Below, in pieces: positions 9,319-17,791 of a stretch of DNA of 64,000 nt; within the stretch, counting starts at the first letter, position 1; every line of letters begins with the position of its first letter. Source of the stretch: Taibaiella sp041660405 (GTDB lineage: Bacteria > Bacteroidota > Bacteroidia > Chitinophagales > Chitinophagaceae); assembly GCA_041660405.1 (NCBI GenBank), contig JBAZWL010000019.1, positions 1 to 64,000 of the forward strand, written 5' to 3'. A program made the translations under genes and the position numbers. The notes beneath the pieces are model-generated. The model ran no database searches. It was not told the origin of the DNA and worked only from the letters and a program-made list of their open reading frames with translations.

Positions 9319-10158
9319 ATGAAAAAGATAATTGTTGCTATTGACGGTTTGAATTACAAACCAGAAACCGTTGAATTTGCCATTACTATGGCTAATCATC
9401 TTCAAGGTCACCTGGTGGGTATTTTTTTGAATGACCGCACTTATCACAGCTATAAAATGTATAGTGTGGATGCGGGAAAAATAATGACCGATAAGGAAAT
9501 TGAAGTCGCAGAGGCAAAAGACCTTTCTTTAAGAAAAGGGGCTATGCAAAAGTTTGAAGAAGCCTGTAAATTACATCGACGCCCATTCAGCATAAGGGAA
9601 AACAAAAATATAGCATTGCCTGAACTGATACATGAAAGTATTTATGCCGATCTCTTAATCATTAATTCAGGTGAGCAGTTTACCCACTATATCGAGAACC
9701 GGCCTTCCGCATTCCTGCGCAACTTATTGGAAGCAGTGAAATGCCCTGTGATATTAGCGCCTGATCAATACCATACTGTAAAAAAAGCAATTCTATTATA
9801 CGATGGAACTCCGGAATCTGTTCATGCAATCAAGACATTCTGTTTTATTATGGCTGGTTTCAAAACCTTGCAGATAGAAGTTTTATCTGTCAAAAAACAG
9901 TCTCAGTCTCTGCATTTGCCTGATAATAAATTGTTGAAGGAATACCTTAAGAGGCATTATCCCCGGGCAATATATACAGTATGCAAAGGAGATGCAGAAA
10001 CAAAAATACCCGCATTAATAAAGAAAGAAGATGGGGGAACACTTGTTGTATCTGGTGCTTATAACAGAGGGTATATTTCCAGGTGGTTTCGCCCCAGTAT
10101 GGCGGACATCCTTCTAAGTACTGTAAAATCACCTTTATTTATCAGTCCTGTTAAGTAA
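9319..10158 (+). CDS. Universal stress protein, two UspA domains (third of operon)
   Basis: 279 residues, again a tandem UspA protein (KKIIVAIDGLNYKPE; KKAILLYDGTPESV; end strand SPLFISPVK). The nucleotide loop is altered (SGAYNRGYISRWF), so ATP binding is doubtful. Last gene of the operon. A 14-bp inverted repeat 45 bp downstream separates it from the convergent DUF3788 gene. Confidence 0.9.
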   Translation: MKKIIVAIDGLNYKPETVEFAITMANHLQGHLVGIFLNDRTYHSYKMYSVDAGKIMTDKEIEVAEAKDLSLRKGAMQKFEEACKLHRRPFSIRENKNIALPELIHESIYADLLIINSGEQFTHYIENRPSAFLRNLLEAVKCPVILAPDQYHTVKKAILLYDGTPESVHAIKTFCFIMAGFKTLQIEVLSVKKQSQSLHLPDNKLLKEYLKRHYPRAIYTVCKGDAETKIPALIKKEDGGTLVVSGAYNRGYISRWFRPSMADILLSTVKSPLFISPVK

Positions 10159-10203
10159 AAAGCTTGCGAAACAAAAATGGTATCAGGCAGACTATATTGA
10201 CTA

Positions 10204-10233
10204 ATTAAGCTTTCAGGTTCCTGAAAGCTTAAT
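10204..10233. terminator. Inverted repeat between convergent genes
   Basis: ATTAAGCTTTCAGG (10204-10217) and its exact complement (10220-10233) form a 14-bp stem. It overlaps the stop codon of the DUF3788 gene. No clear U-tract on either side, so termination strength is uncertain. Confidence 0.45.
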
Positions 10234-10635
10234 ATCTATCAACTTCTTAATATCAGAAATCATTGCAGAAGTTGCAACCTTAATTCTGAAGCCCCGGCCT
10301 TCAGCATAAACTCTGGCTTCCTGGATAACTTTTTTAATATCATTATTAATATCGCTTTCCAAGGCGGTATTAGTTGCTTTCTCTCCGAATACAAAAGAGG
10401 CGTTGAAATATCCTTTGCAGGGCATTAAATAAATGATGACGCTCTTCTTTCCTTTAAGCCTGCAGTTCCAGCCATACTTTGAAAAATTCCATTCTTCTTT
10501 TACAGGAAATTCACTGCTATTAAATACATGCTCCCTTATTTTGGTCCATGCACCAAATTGTTTTCCTAATACTGTAGAAAGATTCTCTAAGTTGGGTGCT
10601 TCTGTTTTATCTGTAAAAAAACTTGTTTCTGACAT
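10213..10635 (-). CDS. DUF3788 family protein
   Basis: From ATG 10635 the product is 140 residues. It has the DUF3788 pattern: an N-terminal PNLENLSTVLG segment, then WNFSKYGWNCRLKGKKSVIIYLMPCKGYF, and a C-terminal lysine-rich helix. The family is common in Bacteroidota and Firmicutes and has no established biochemical role. An in-frame upstream ATG at 10689 exists, but the extension (Cys- and Lys-rich, no family match) makes the shorter start more likely. It overlaps a hairpin at its 3' end. Confidence 0.75.
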   Translation of the reverse strand: MSETSFFTDKTEAPNLENLSTVLGKQFGAWTKIREHVFNSSEFPVKEEWNFSKYGWNCRLKGKKSVIIYLMPCKGYFNASFVFGEKATNTALESDINNDIKKVIQEARVYAEGRGFRIKVATSAMISDIKKLIDIKLSGT

Positions 10636-10697
10636 GGTGTTTTTTTTTTCGCAAAAATAAGATCTCGTAAGGATATTCCGCATAGTCACATGTCGGC

Positions 10698-11807
10698 TTA
10701 GTGATAACTGATTTCAGTAATTTCCCATTTATAATAACTGAAATTTCCAGATTTCAAACTCCATATAACTTCACCCTTCACTGGTATTTTAAAACCATCA
10801 AGCACCCTCCATTCATTACAGGGAACATACCAATCTTCCAAAGTTGCTGAGTTACCATTTGCCATGTATCGCTTTGCGCTAAAAGCCAGGACGTTTCCGT
10901 TACTATCGAATCTGAAGATACCGCTTGCCTCTGTTGATCCAACACACATTGTGGCTTTTGCACTATTCCTACTTATGCTCTCCCATTTAATATAAGGGCT
11001 TACAGCCGCAGACGGGAACCAACACATTTCTCCCATAAACCTAAGTAATGAACCTTGATCAATTTTCCTTCCGGAACTATTAACTATAGGTATTAATGAG
11101 AAGAGCTTGATCAACATGGATCCCAAACCATTCTTAAATTCATCTCTTCCCGAATACCATATTACAGCATTCATGCTCACTTTTACTTTCCAGATAAATG
11201 CAGGATCATCAATATTGAAGAATTGTTCTGCATCAGCAGGCATCCATCTACCTGTGAGACTTGTACGCATTTTACCCTTCTGCTTTAGACAAACAGTCTT
11301 TATTTTTCTTCCAACAGCACCAGAGACAATAAGCCAGGTTTGAACGCACTCTGGCAACTCCTTTATGGAAGCTGCAGTTATGGTACGAGACGCAGCCGGG
11401 TTCTCCTTATTTATGATTTCTCTGATTTCGCTTTGTACAAATCGATTAAAAGTCCAGTCTGCGAAATTAATTACCGCTAGTATGAGTATGACTAGGTTAG
11501 CGAGCGTACCGGCCTTTGCATCCTTCCAGGATATAATGATAAGCGTCTGAGATATCAATATAGCAAGAATAGCAAGAGCCCACCAGTAGTTTCCACTCAC
11601 TATTCTTGTCGCTGCTAATAGAAACAATAACATACAAGCCAGCCATAATAGACCGAGTGGTTTATGAGCATATCCGGGAATAACGAACAAGGTATATCCC
11701 ATAAACCCTTTTAATTCAAAGATGTTCCAGAACCTTGCAAAGCCTATAAAATGAATAAGGCCATGCAGAACAATAAGCAATAATAAAAGTATTTTCATGA
11801 GAGGCAT
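10698..11807 (-). CDS. Membrane protein with C-terminal DUF6544 (DUF6920)-like domain
   Basis: 369 residues. The first ~115 contain four hydrophobic segments (KILLLLLIVLHGLIHFIGFA; GLLWLACMLLFLLAA; WALAILAILISQTLIII; LANLVILILAVINFADW). The soluble remainder is rich in Trp and aromatic strands (GRWMPADAEQFF, WFPSAAVSPYIKWE, YVPCNEWRVLDGFKIPVKGE). This matches my memory of DUF6544-type proteins, unknown function. It is followed after 62 nt by the DUF3788 gene on the same strand. The upstream region holds a lone FNR-consensus palindrome (11948-11961) that is not at the spacing seen for the regulon promoters. Confidence 0.6.
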   Translation of the reverse strand: MPLMKILLLLLIVLHGLIHFIGFARFWNIFELKGFMGYTLFVIPGYAHKPLGLLWLACMLLFLLAATRIVSGNYWWALAILAILISQTLIIISWKDAKAGTLANLVILILAVINFADWTFNRFVQSEIREIINKENPAASRTITAASIKELPECVQTWLIVSGAVGRKIKTVCLKQKGKMRTSLTGRWMPADAEQFFNIDDPAFIWKVKVSMNAVIWYSGRDEFKNGLGSMLIKLFSLIPIVNSSGRKIDQGSLLRFMGEMCWFPSAAVSPYIKWESISRNSAKATMCVGSTEASGIFRFDSNGNVLAFSAKRYMANGNSATLEDWYVPCNEWRVLDGFKIPVKGEVIWSLKSGNFSYYKWEITEISYH

Positions 11808-11947
11808 ATTTGATACAATGAACTAACTGTGGTTAATTATGTTTTATTCGTTATAAACGGGCTCAAAACTTATGATACGGAACTTGCTATTAGTGTAAAA
11901 GTATCTTCAACCATGGAAAAGGTCAATGACTTTCGTTAATGCAACCG

Positions 11948-11961
11948 TTGATGTCTATCAA
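11948..11961. promoter_or_regulatory. Lone FNR-consensus palindrome
   Basis: TTGATGTCTATCAA is an exact match to TTGAT-N4-ATCAA, the consensus known for E. coli FNR. It lies between the DUF6544 gene and the SDR gene but at a position that fits neither regulon-type promoter, so it could be a repressing or third site. Confidence 0.4.
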
Positions 11962-11985
11962 TCAGCTAACAACAGACATGTTTCA

Positions 11986-12050
11986 TGATGAAAGATGGCC
12001 GAAGGAATGATACTCATCATCTTTTAAAAATGATAAAGGAGATTACTTTG
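11986..12050 (+). promoter_or_regulatory. Regulon promoter of the SDR gene
   Basis: Proximal box TGATACTCATCA (12008-12019) is perfect. A distal half-site TGAT at 11986-11989 is 22 bp further upstream. The -7-like element TTACTTTG (12043-12050) starts 29.5 bp from the proximal centre. Predicted leader about 12 nt. Confidence 0.65.
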
Positions 12051-12067
12051 CTAAAAAATCAAAAATC

Positions 12068-12823
12068 ATGAAACAGCTGGAAAATAAAGTGGCTATTGTA
12101 ACAGGAGGGGCTTCAGGAATTGGAGCGGCTACTGCATTGCTTTTCGCAGCCCATGGAGCTAAAGTTATTGTCTCTGACTTGAACGAAAAATCAGGAATTG
12201 AAATTGTTGACAGAATAAAATCGGCTGGAGGCGAAGCCAGTTTTATAAAAACTGATGTAAGTAACCCTGATGATTGCAGTCGTCTGGTCATCCAAACTTT
12301 AAAACTATACAATCGTCTTGATGTAGCTTTTAACAATGCAGGTATAAGCGGGGAAAGTAATACTGTTGGTGAAACGAGTATAGAAGGCTGGAATAAGGTA
12401 ATTTCCGTTAATCTCAACAGTGTTTTCTATTGCATGAAGTACGAAATTCAGGCAATGAGCAAGAATGAAGGTGGAACCATTGTCAATATGGCTTCTATTC
12501 TTGGCCAGGTTGGCTTTGCTAATGCTGCAGGTTATGTGGCCGCCAAACATGGTGTTGTGGGATTGACCAAAACAGCTGCTATCGAATACTCCTCAAAAGG
12601 TATCCGTGTAAACGCCGTTGGCCCGGGTTTCATAGATACACCTTTACTTGACGCTGCCGGTATGGATGAAACTTCTAAAAGACAAATTGCCGGCTTACAT
12701 CCTATTGGCCGCCTGGGTAAACCGGAAGAGGTTGCCGAATTGGTCCTTTGGCTGAGCTCGGCCAAATCATCTTTTGTTTCAGGATCTTATTATCCCGTAG
12801 ATGGTGCATATTTATCCCAATAA
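12068..12823 (+). CDS. Short-chain dehydrogenase/reductase (classical SDR)
   Basis: 251 residues, normal for the family. Cofactor motif TGGASGIG at 12-19, NNAG at 89-92, catalytic Ser143, Tyr156 and Lys160 (GYVAAKHG). The acidic residue after beta strand 2 (SDLNE, Asp37) suggests NAD(H) preference. The C-terminus (GSYYPVDGAYLSQ) is typical of the FabG/glucose-1-dehydrogenase-like group. Substrate cannot be read from the sequence. It is the first gene after a strong regulon promoter, so a role in redox balance under stress is plausible. The two genes downstream may be co-transcribed. Confidence 0.88.
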   Translation: MKQLENKVAIVTGGASGIGAATALLFAAHGAKVIVSDLNEKSGIEIVDRIKSAGGEASFIKTDVSNPDDCSRLVIQTLKLYNRLDVAFNNAGISGESNTVGETSIEGWNKVISVNLNSVFYCMKYEIQAMSKNEGGTIVNMASILGQVGFANAAGYVAAKHGVVGLTKTAAIEYSSKGIRVNAVGPGFIDTPLLDAAGMDETSKRQIAGLHPIGRLGKPEEVAELVLWLSSAKSSFVSGSYYPVDGAYLSQ

Positions 12824-12897
12824 GAATTGAGATAAACTTCAACTCATTATCGATTTTTATAACCCAGGTATAATTACCATTTCTAATTCTTTAAACA

Positions 12898-13278
12898 ATG
12901 AACACAACAAATATTCGCCATTGGCAAAGTAAGCATAACGATTGGTTACGTGCTTTAAACTTTTACAAAGGAGAAATAAAAATCCTGAATGACCGGCTTA
13001 CAGAAATTTCCGGAAAGTATACATCAAAAGAAATTGCAACACAAGTCGAACATTTCCAGAATCAGTTCGTCCTTCATCGGGATAACGAAGAGAAATTGGA
13101 GCATAGCATCAGGCATAATCTCGAACAGATTGCAAGGGATGCTGAAGCGAAAACCGGCTTTGTATCTAACAATTTGTTGGAGCAACTTCAACAAAACCAG
13201 CAGGAATTTTTAAGTGAAGAACAACATGTTAATCAATTAAGGCATGAGTTCAATGCTTTTTGCTCATCGTGGATGTAA
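12898..13278 (+). CDS. Coiled-coil hypothetical protein
   Basis: 126 residues, highly charged, predicted mostly alpha-helical with long heptad-like stretches (RLTEISGKYTSKEIATQVEH, then EEKLEHSIRHNLEQIARDAE). No signal peptide and no recognised domain. Size, helix content and a Trp near the N-terminus recall the coiled-coil protein at 39367-39744, but I see no clear alignment. It lies 74 nt after the SDR gene and 28 nt before the ATP-cone nuclease gene, so it is probably in the same transcript. Confidence 0.65.
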   Translation: MNTTNIRHWQSKHNDWLRALNFYKGEIKILNDRLTEISGKYTSKEIATQVEHFQNQFVLHRDNEEKLEHSIRHNLEQIARDAEAKTGFVSNNLLEQLQQNQQEFLSEEQHVNQLRHEFNAFCSSWM

Positions 13279-13306
13279 AACATGCTTATTCCGATATTAA
13301 CTATTT

Positions 13307-14179
13307 ATGAATCGCACGCACAAGCAAACAACGATTATTAAAGCTTCAGGTGAACGGAATGTTTTTTCGGCTGATAAATTGAGGAACTCCTTATTACGGT
13401 CCGGGGCATCAAAGGATGTTGTCAATGAAATTGTTGAAAAAATCATAGCAGAACTATATGAGGGTATGCCAACATCAGCGATTTATGGAAAAGCGTTCAG
13501 GTTATTAAAACAACATAAAAAAGGGTTTGCAGCAAAATATAAACTTAAGGCAGCTATTATGGAGCTTGGCCCTACAGGCTTTCCATTTGAACAGTTTATT
13601 GCAAAGGTATTTGAACGTTTGGGCTATACAACACAAACCGGCAAAATCATTGCAGGTAAATGTGTAACACATGAAGTAGATGTAATCGCCCGGAAAGATG
13701 GAGAAGAAAGCCTGGTGGAATGTAAGTTCCATCAGCAAAAGGGAGTGTTTTGTGATGTTAAAATCCCACTATACATCAGTGCACGATTCCGGGATATCCA
13801 GGATAACCGAGATCGTTTGAACGCTAAAACCACGAGCCATCCTTTTACAGGTTGGCTCGTGACTAATACTCATTTTACTAAAGATGCAGTTTCCTACGGT
13901 CTATGCGCAGGGCTTAAATTAATGGGTTGGGATCTCCCGGCAAAAGACAGTCTGCGGGAACTTATAGACAAATATGGCATTCATCCCCTTACCACATTAA
14001 CCACCTTAACCAAATATGAAAAACAGCAACTCCTGGAAAAAAACATTGTACTATGCTCCGATTTGGAACATCACTGGGAATTGCTGGAGCGTATCATTCA
14101 CGCCGAAAGGGTTATAAAGGTAAAAGAAGAGTGCAAATATCTATCCAATAAAAAAGCTAACAGCGGAATTTACCTGTAA
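13307..14179 (+). CDS. ATP-cone domain fused to a PD-(D/E)xK (Mrr-like) nuclease
   Basis: 290 residues. Residues 7-90 resemble an ATP-cone, the nucleotide-sensing domain of ribonucleotide reductase and NrdR (IIKASGERNVFSADKLRNSL, then AIYGKAFRLLKQ). Residues about 100-190 form a restriction-endonuclease-like core: FEQFIAKVFERLGY, then HEVDVIARKDGEESLVECKF, giving the D...E-x-K active site. The final 60 residues are helical (LTTLTKYEKQQLLEKNIVLC). No methylase or specificity partner is nearby, so a stand-alone defence or DNA-processing role tuned by nucleotides is an inference. It ends at a strong hairpin. Confidence 0.75.
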   Translation: MNRTHKQTTIIKASGERNVFSADKLRNSLLRSGASKDVVNEIVEKIIAELYEGMPTSAIYGKAFRLLKQHKKGFAAKYKLKAAIMELGPTGFPFEQFIAKVFERLGYTTQTGKIIAGKCVTHEVDVIARKDGEESLVECKFHQQKGVFCDVKIPLYISARFRDIQDNRDRLNAKTTSHPFTGWLVTNTHFTKDAVSYGLCAGLKLMGWDLPAKDSLRELIDKYGIHPLTTLTTLTKYEKQQLLEKNIVLCSDLEHHWELLERIIHAERVIKVKEECKYLSNKKANSGIYL

Positions 14180-14184
14180 ATAAT

Positions 14185-14228
14185 AAATAAGCCCGGGAGA
14201 TAGCATACGTTATCTCCCGGGCTTATTT
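14185..14228. terminator. Bidirectional terminator
   Basis: A perfect 18-bp stem with GC core GCCCGGGAG (14185-14202 pairing with 14211-14228, 8-nt loop). It has A-rich and T-rich flanks on both sides and lies between convergent genes. Confidence 0.85.
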
Positions 14229-14248
14229 TGACGTATGGATAAGCTATA

Positions 14249-14812
14249 CTATTTTTCAAAGCAGGCAATGGCTCCTGGCAGGCATGTTGCTACACCGGTA
14301 ATACCAGAAACGGTCAGCGTCATAAGAATGGCATCTATCACTTCTGCTTGGGTTGCTCCCAATTGTTTTGCCATGGGAACATGAAACGAAAGTGCTGCCT
14401 GATCTGCCTTTGACGCTTTTATAGCGATATAGATCAATTGCTTGGTTTTAGCATCCAGGCCTTTGGAATTTGAAATGGCCTGGATCAGCCCGTCGAAAGC
14501 CTTAGCCACATCCGGTGCTTCCCGGTTAAATATTTCCATGGCATTAAACTTCATCGGTTTTTCTGCATCTTGTCCCCTTTCTATGATCAGGGAACATTCC
14601 TTATTCAAGTCGCCAAGCGAACTGACAACCGTTAGTATCGGTGGAAGTAAGTCGCCGTCTGAAGCTCCGGTTACCGGGAAAGTGATCACCTCCCTACCCG
14701 ATCCGTCAGCGATGGTCATGTTCCTTACCTTACCCTTTGCAACTACATCCAACACTTGCGTCAATAGGTCTTCGCCTTTCACTAAAATGGTTTCTTTGTT
14801 CATTATTTTCAA
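14249..14812 (-). CDS. DUF4342-like domain fused to a carboxymuconolactone-decarboxylase-like domain
   Basis: 187 residues. Residues 8-50 (VKGEDLLTQVLDVVAKGKVR...GREVITFPVT) look like the DUF4342 fold. Residues about 90-185 look like the CMD/AhpD fold (FNREAPDVAKAFDGLIQ; KQLIYIAIKASKADQAALSF). The CxxC pair that gives AhpD-like proteins their disulfide activity is absent: the helix reads SKADQAALSFHV. It is therefore probably not a peroxidase-type enzyme. Third gene of the operon USP - CoA-transferase - this gene. Alternate ATG at 14803. Confidence 0.65.
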   Translation of the reverse strand: MKIMNKETILVKGEDLLTQVLDVVAKGKVRNMTIADGSGREVITFPVTGASDGDLLPPILTVVSSLGDLNKECSLIIERGQDAEKPMKFNAMEIFNREAPDVAKAFDGLIQAISNSKGLDAKTKQLIYIAIKASKADQAALSFHVPMAKQLGATQAEVIDAILMTLTVSGITGVATCLPGAIACFEK

Positions 14813-14819
14813 TTTGAAT

Positions 14820-14861
14820 AGTTAATGGTTTAGTGAATTAAGTTAATGGTTTAGTGAATTA
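14820..14861. repeat. Perfect 21-bp tandem duplication spanning a stop codon
   Basis: AGTTAATGGTTTAGTGAATTA occurs twice back to back (14820-14840, 14841-14861). The right-hand copy contains the last codons and TAA stop of the CoA-transferase, so the duplication lies exactly at a gene 3' end. Confidence 0.9.
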
Positions 14862-16146
14862 CATTGAATAGCTTTCCAAAGCGTTCATAAAAAGCGAACT
14901 CGAGTGTTTCCCGCTGATCAGGATGGGCAATGCTGATGAGCAAGCGCGCCCGCTGTTCCATATTCCGGCCGTAAAGATTTACCACACCATACTCTGTAGC
15001 CACATAATGTACATGTCCTCTGGTTGTCACTACACCTGCTCCTTGTTTCAGAAAAGGAACAATACGGGATATACCGGATCGTGTTATGGATGGTATTGCA
15101 ATGACCGGCTTACCACCTGGTGACAAAGCCGCACCCCGCATAAAATCCATCTGTCCACCTATTCCTGAATATTGATAAGACCCGATTGAATCAGCACATA
15201 CCTGACCGGTAAGATCGATCTCAATAGCGCTATTAATGGCTACAACTTTAGGATTCCTACGAATAATATCGCTATCATTTACATAAGATACATCCATACA
15301 AGAGACATAAGGATTGTTGTCTACAAAATCATATACTTTCTTCGTACCCAGAATAAAGCTGCTGACTATTTTACCGCGACCTACTTTTTTATGTTCATTA
15401 GTAACAACACCTTGTTCAACAAGAGGCACAAGGCTGTCCGAAAACATTTCGGTATGAACGCCCAGTCTCTTGTGCCCTGATAGCTGGCGCAATACAGCAT
15501 CCGGAATAGTACCTATACCCATTTGTAAAGTAGACCCGTCTTCTATTAATGAAGCTACCCGATAGCTGATCTGTTCGGATATTGTATCGGGAACTGCACT
15601 GTAATTTATTTCCGGCAAAGGACTATCTACCCATACCATTGAAGTAAATTCAGAATAGTGAATGACACCATCGCCAAGTACACGCGGCATGTGCCTGTTT
15701 ACCTGAGCGATAACAGTCCGTGCATTTTTGACGGCACTTAATGCAGCATCAACAGATGTGCCCAAAGTACAGTAACCATGCTGATCCGGTGGCGAAACAT
15801 GCACAATAGCAACATCAAGCGGCAATATTCCCTGCTCAAATAAACCCGGTATTTCACTTAAGAAAACAGGAATATAATTTCCATGGCTACTATTGGCCCA
15901 TTCCCTTAAATTACCAGACACAAAAAGGGAATTGAGATAAAAACTTTGAAGAACCTGCGGATGATCCCACTCGATATTTCCATAAGTGCTGATACAAACA
16001 AGCTCTATGTTATTTATTTCATCAGCCCTGGCGAGTAGTTTGTTAAGCAGTACAAGGGGCGTTGCTGCTCCACCATGAATAAATACCCGATCACCACTCT
16101 TTACAAGGCTTATGGCCTCTTCCGGTTTTTGATAATGAATGTCCAT
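14851..16146 (-). CDS. Acetyl-CoA hydrolase/transferase family CoA-transferase
   Basis: 431 residues, full length for the 4-hydroxybutyrate/acetate CoA-transferase group. N-terminal half starts GDRVFIHGGAATP, a typical CoA-transferase strand-loop. The catalytic Glu is in GVHTEMFSDSL near residue 229. The C-terminal CoA-binding half carries SGIGGQMDF and TRGHVHYVATEYGVV, both family signatures. It swaps CoA between acyl groups and acetate, or hydrolyses acyl-CoA, in fermentative or acetate metabolism. It follows a USP gene by 50 nt and shares the USP promoter at 17041-17105, which fits anaerobic or low-energy expression. Confidence 0.85.
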   Translation of the reverse strand: MDIHYQKPEEAISLVKSGDRVFIHGGAATPLVLLNKLLARADEINNIELVCISTYGNIEWDHPQVLQSFYLNSLFVSGNLREWANSSHGNYIPVFLSEIPGLFEQGILPLDVAIVHVSPPDQHGYCTLGTSVDAALSAVKNARTVIAQVNRHMPRVLGDGVIHYSEFTSMVWVDSPLPEINYSAVPDTISEQISYRVASLIEDGSTLQMGIGTIPDAVLRQLSGHKRLGVHTEMFSDSLVPLVEQGVVTNEHKKVGRGKIVSSFILGTKKVYDFVDNNPYVSCMDVSYVNDSDIIRRNPKVVAINSAIEIDLTGQVCADSIGSYQYSGIGGQMDFMRGAALSPGGKPVIAIPSITRSGISRIVPFLKQGAGVVTTRGHVHYVATEYGVVNLYGRNMEQRARLLISIAHPDQRETLEFAFYERFGKLFNVIH

Positions 16147-16196
16147 AAGTTTGACTATAATTAAACTATTGTTGTTTTAGGCGTAAAAACTGTATT

Positions 16197-17021
16197 CTAA
16201 TAATGCATGATCATAATCGGCACTTTGGGATGTAGTACCATATCTTTTGTAATGCTTTTATGGAACAGGCTTTCAAGAAAATTCCGCTCTTTCGGAACCA
16301 GTAATAATAAATCTATTGCCTCTTTATGTACAAAGTTCACAATGCCATCTCCAACATTTTCATTCGTAACAATACGGATGTCCGGATGAAGCCTTGCAAG
16401 GTTTATCTGAACGGACTTTGCCCCGGCCAAAACAGAAGGATACATATTCTCATTCGGTTTGCTTACATATAATACAATAAGTCGCGCCCGTAAATCATAG
16501 AATAGTTTGCTGATGGCATTAAATGGTATTGTTTCCGAAACGTGTTTCATATCACACGCAAGCCCCATGTTTTCAATTTTTCTGAATCGAGCTTCCGGTG
16601 GCACTATAATAAGCGGACGATTGAACTCTCTTGCCGCAAGTAGTGTATAACTTCCAAATATAAGTGCGTCGACAGCTCCCGTGCCTGTTGTCCCCATAAC
16701 GATCCAGACGTCAGCTTCGCTTTTCATCATAGCCATAACCTGCGTCCGAAAAGAACCATCCACTACACTTCCTGAAATAGGAACTTTATTTTTTGTTCGT
16801 TGCTGTAACCGGATTTCTAACTTATCCATTGAAATGGTCGCATCTTCTATACTTGCGTCATAATTTTCGACCGGAACCGGCACATCAAGAATTACAAGCG
16901 GCATTTGAACCACATGTATCAATTTCAGCTCAGCATGCAACTGGAGTGCAAGATCTGCAGCATATTCCGCAGCATTTAAGGCAACTGCTGAAAAGTCTGT
17001 TGGGACAATAATAGTTTTCAT
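16197..17021 (-). CDS. Universal stress protein, two UspA domains
   Basis: 274 residues. Domain 1 has an intact ATP-binding motif: VMGTTGTGAVDALIFGSYT fits G-x2-G-x9-G-S. It starts MKTIIVPTDFSAVALNAAEY, typical of the E. coli UspA-type fold. Domain 2 is more diverged (ENMGLACDMKHV...LLLVPKERNFLESLF). It is very similar in plan to the USP at 54362, including LVPKERNF and VPIMIMHY. First gene of a three-gene operon with the CoA-transferase and the CMD-like gene. It is transcribed divergently from the lipoprotein gene. Confidence 0.9.
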   Translation of the reverse strand: MKTIIVPTDFSAVALNAAEYAADLALQLHAELKLIHVVQMPLVILDVPVPVENYDASIEDATISMDKLEIRLQQRTKNKVPISGSVVDGSFRTQVMAMMKSEADVWIVMGTTGTGAVDALIFGSYTLLAAREFNRPLIIVPPEARFRKIENMGLACDMKHVSETIPFNAISKLFYDLRARLIVLYVSKPNENMYPSVLAGAKSVQINLARLHPDIRIVTNENVGDGIVNFVHKEAIDLLLLVPKERNFLESLFHKSITKDMVLHPKVPIMIMHY

Positions 17022-17040
17022 AATGGTTATGTTTATCCGG

Positions 17041-17105
17041 CAAAATTATTCCATCACTATAGTCTGGACAGTGATATAAACCAATGCCGGATATGATTTT
17101 AAACA
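17041..17105 (-). promoter_or_regulatory. Regulon promoter of the USP/CoA-transferase operon
   Basis: Minus-strand -7 element TAATTTTG (17041-17048) is a full match. On the plus strand the boxes read TGATATAAACCA (17072-17083, proximal) and TGATTTTAAACA (17094-17105, distal), each with one intact half-site, 22 bp apart. Predicted leader about 15 nt. Confidence 0.6.
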
Positions 17106-17161
17106 TCTTTTTACCGATCGTCATCATGTAGCAAAAAACGTTCTAAATGTTTCCCCGCGCT

Positions 17162-17226
17162 TAATCACGATCATCAGGTATTATGACTAATGTTATTAAC
17201 TTCTATAAATGGTTTTGTGACCTTTG
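17162..17226 (+). promoter_or_regulatory. Regulon promoter of the small lipoprotein gene
   Basis: Distal box TAATCACGATCA (17162-17173), proximal box TGACTAATGTTA (17184-17195), and -7-like element GACCTTTG (17219-17226) at the standard 22 and 29.5 bp spacings. Predicted leader about 13 nt. Confidence 0.55.
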
Positions 17227-17243
17227 TATTTCAATGATTCTTT

Positions 17244-17711
17244 ATGAAAAAAATGTATCTGGCAACCTCAATAATATATTTGGCCCTGTCTTCCCTATTC
17301 ATAGGTCCGGGCTGCAAGAGATATGAGCATAAGAAGGAAGAGAAAGTAATAAAGAGAGAAAGAGCGGAAACAGAAAAGTCGACATCTGATCTAAACGACG
17401 CAGTCGTTATTACGGACATTGCTGGCTGGGATTCTGCGAAAGATTACAGACAATTTGTCGACACATCCATAGGGAGGATTAATGCATGCAACACAAACAT
17501 TCTTCATGTCAAACAGAAAATAAAGAAAGAGCATCAAAAAATACCGAAGAGGTATGAAAGAAAGTTCACTAAATTGGAAAGAAAGAGTCATGAACTTGAA
17601 GAAAGGCTTAGCCGTTACACCATAAAAAATAACTCTGATTGGGAAGATTTTACTAAGCTGTTCAATTATGACCTGCAGCAACTTGAGTTGGCTGTAAAAA
17701 AACTAAATTGA
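17244..17711 (+). CDS. Small coiled-coil lipoprotein
   Basis: 155 residues. A lipoprotein signal peptide ends at a plausible lipobox (FIGPGC, Cys24). The mature part is strongly basic and acidic in blocks (RYEHKKEEKVIKRERAE) with a long helix (KQKIKKEHQKIPKRYERKFT, then ERKSHELEERLSRY). No enzymatic domain seen. A periplasmic or outer-membrane-anchored helical protein, perhaps an envelope stress factor. It is monocistronic, between a regulon promoter and its own terminator. Confidence 0.75.
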   Translation: MKKMYLATSIIYLALSSLFIGPGCKRYEHKKEEKVIKRERAETEKSTSDLNDAVVITDIAGWDSAKDYRQFVDTSIGRINACNTNILHVKQKIKKEHQKIPKRYERKFTKLERKSHELEERLSRYTIKNNSDWEDFTKLFNYDLQQLELAVKKLN

Positions 17712-17729
17712 CCATTCGGCTCTCAATAA

Positions 17730-17779
17730 GATCGGCCATTAACCTGGCTTTATACTGCAGGTAATGGCCGATCATTTTC
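17730..17779 (+). terminator. Terminator after the lipoprotein gene
   Basis: GATCGGCCATTA (17730-17741), continuing ACCTG, pairs with CAGGTAATGGCCGATC (17758-17773) with one bulged A. A T-rich tail (ATTTTC) follows. Confidence 0.75.
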
Positions 17780-17791
17780 TCTGACATATCA

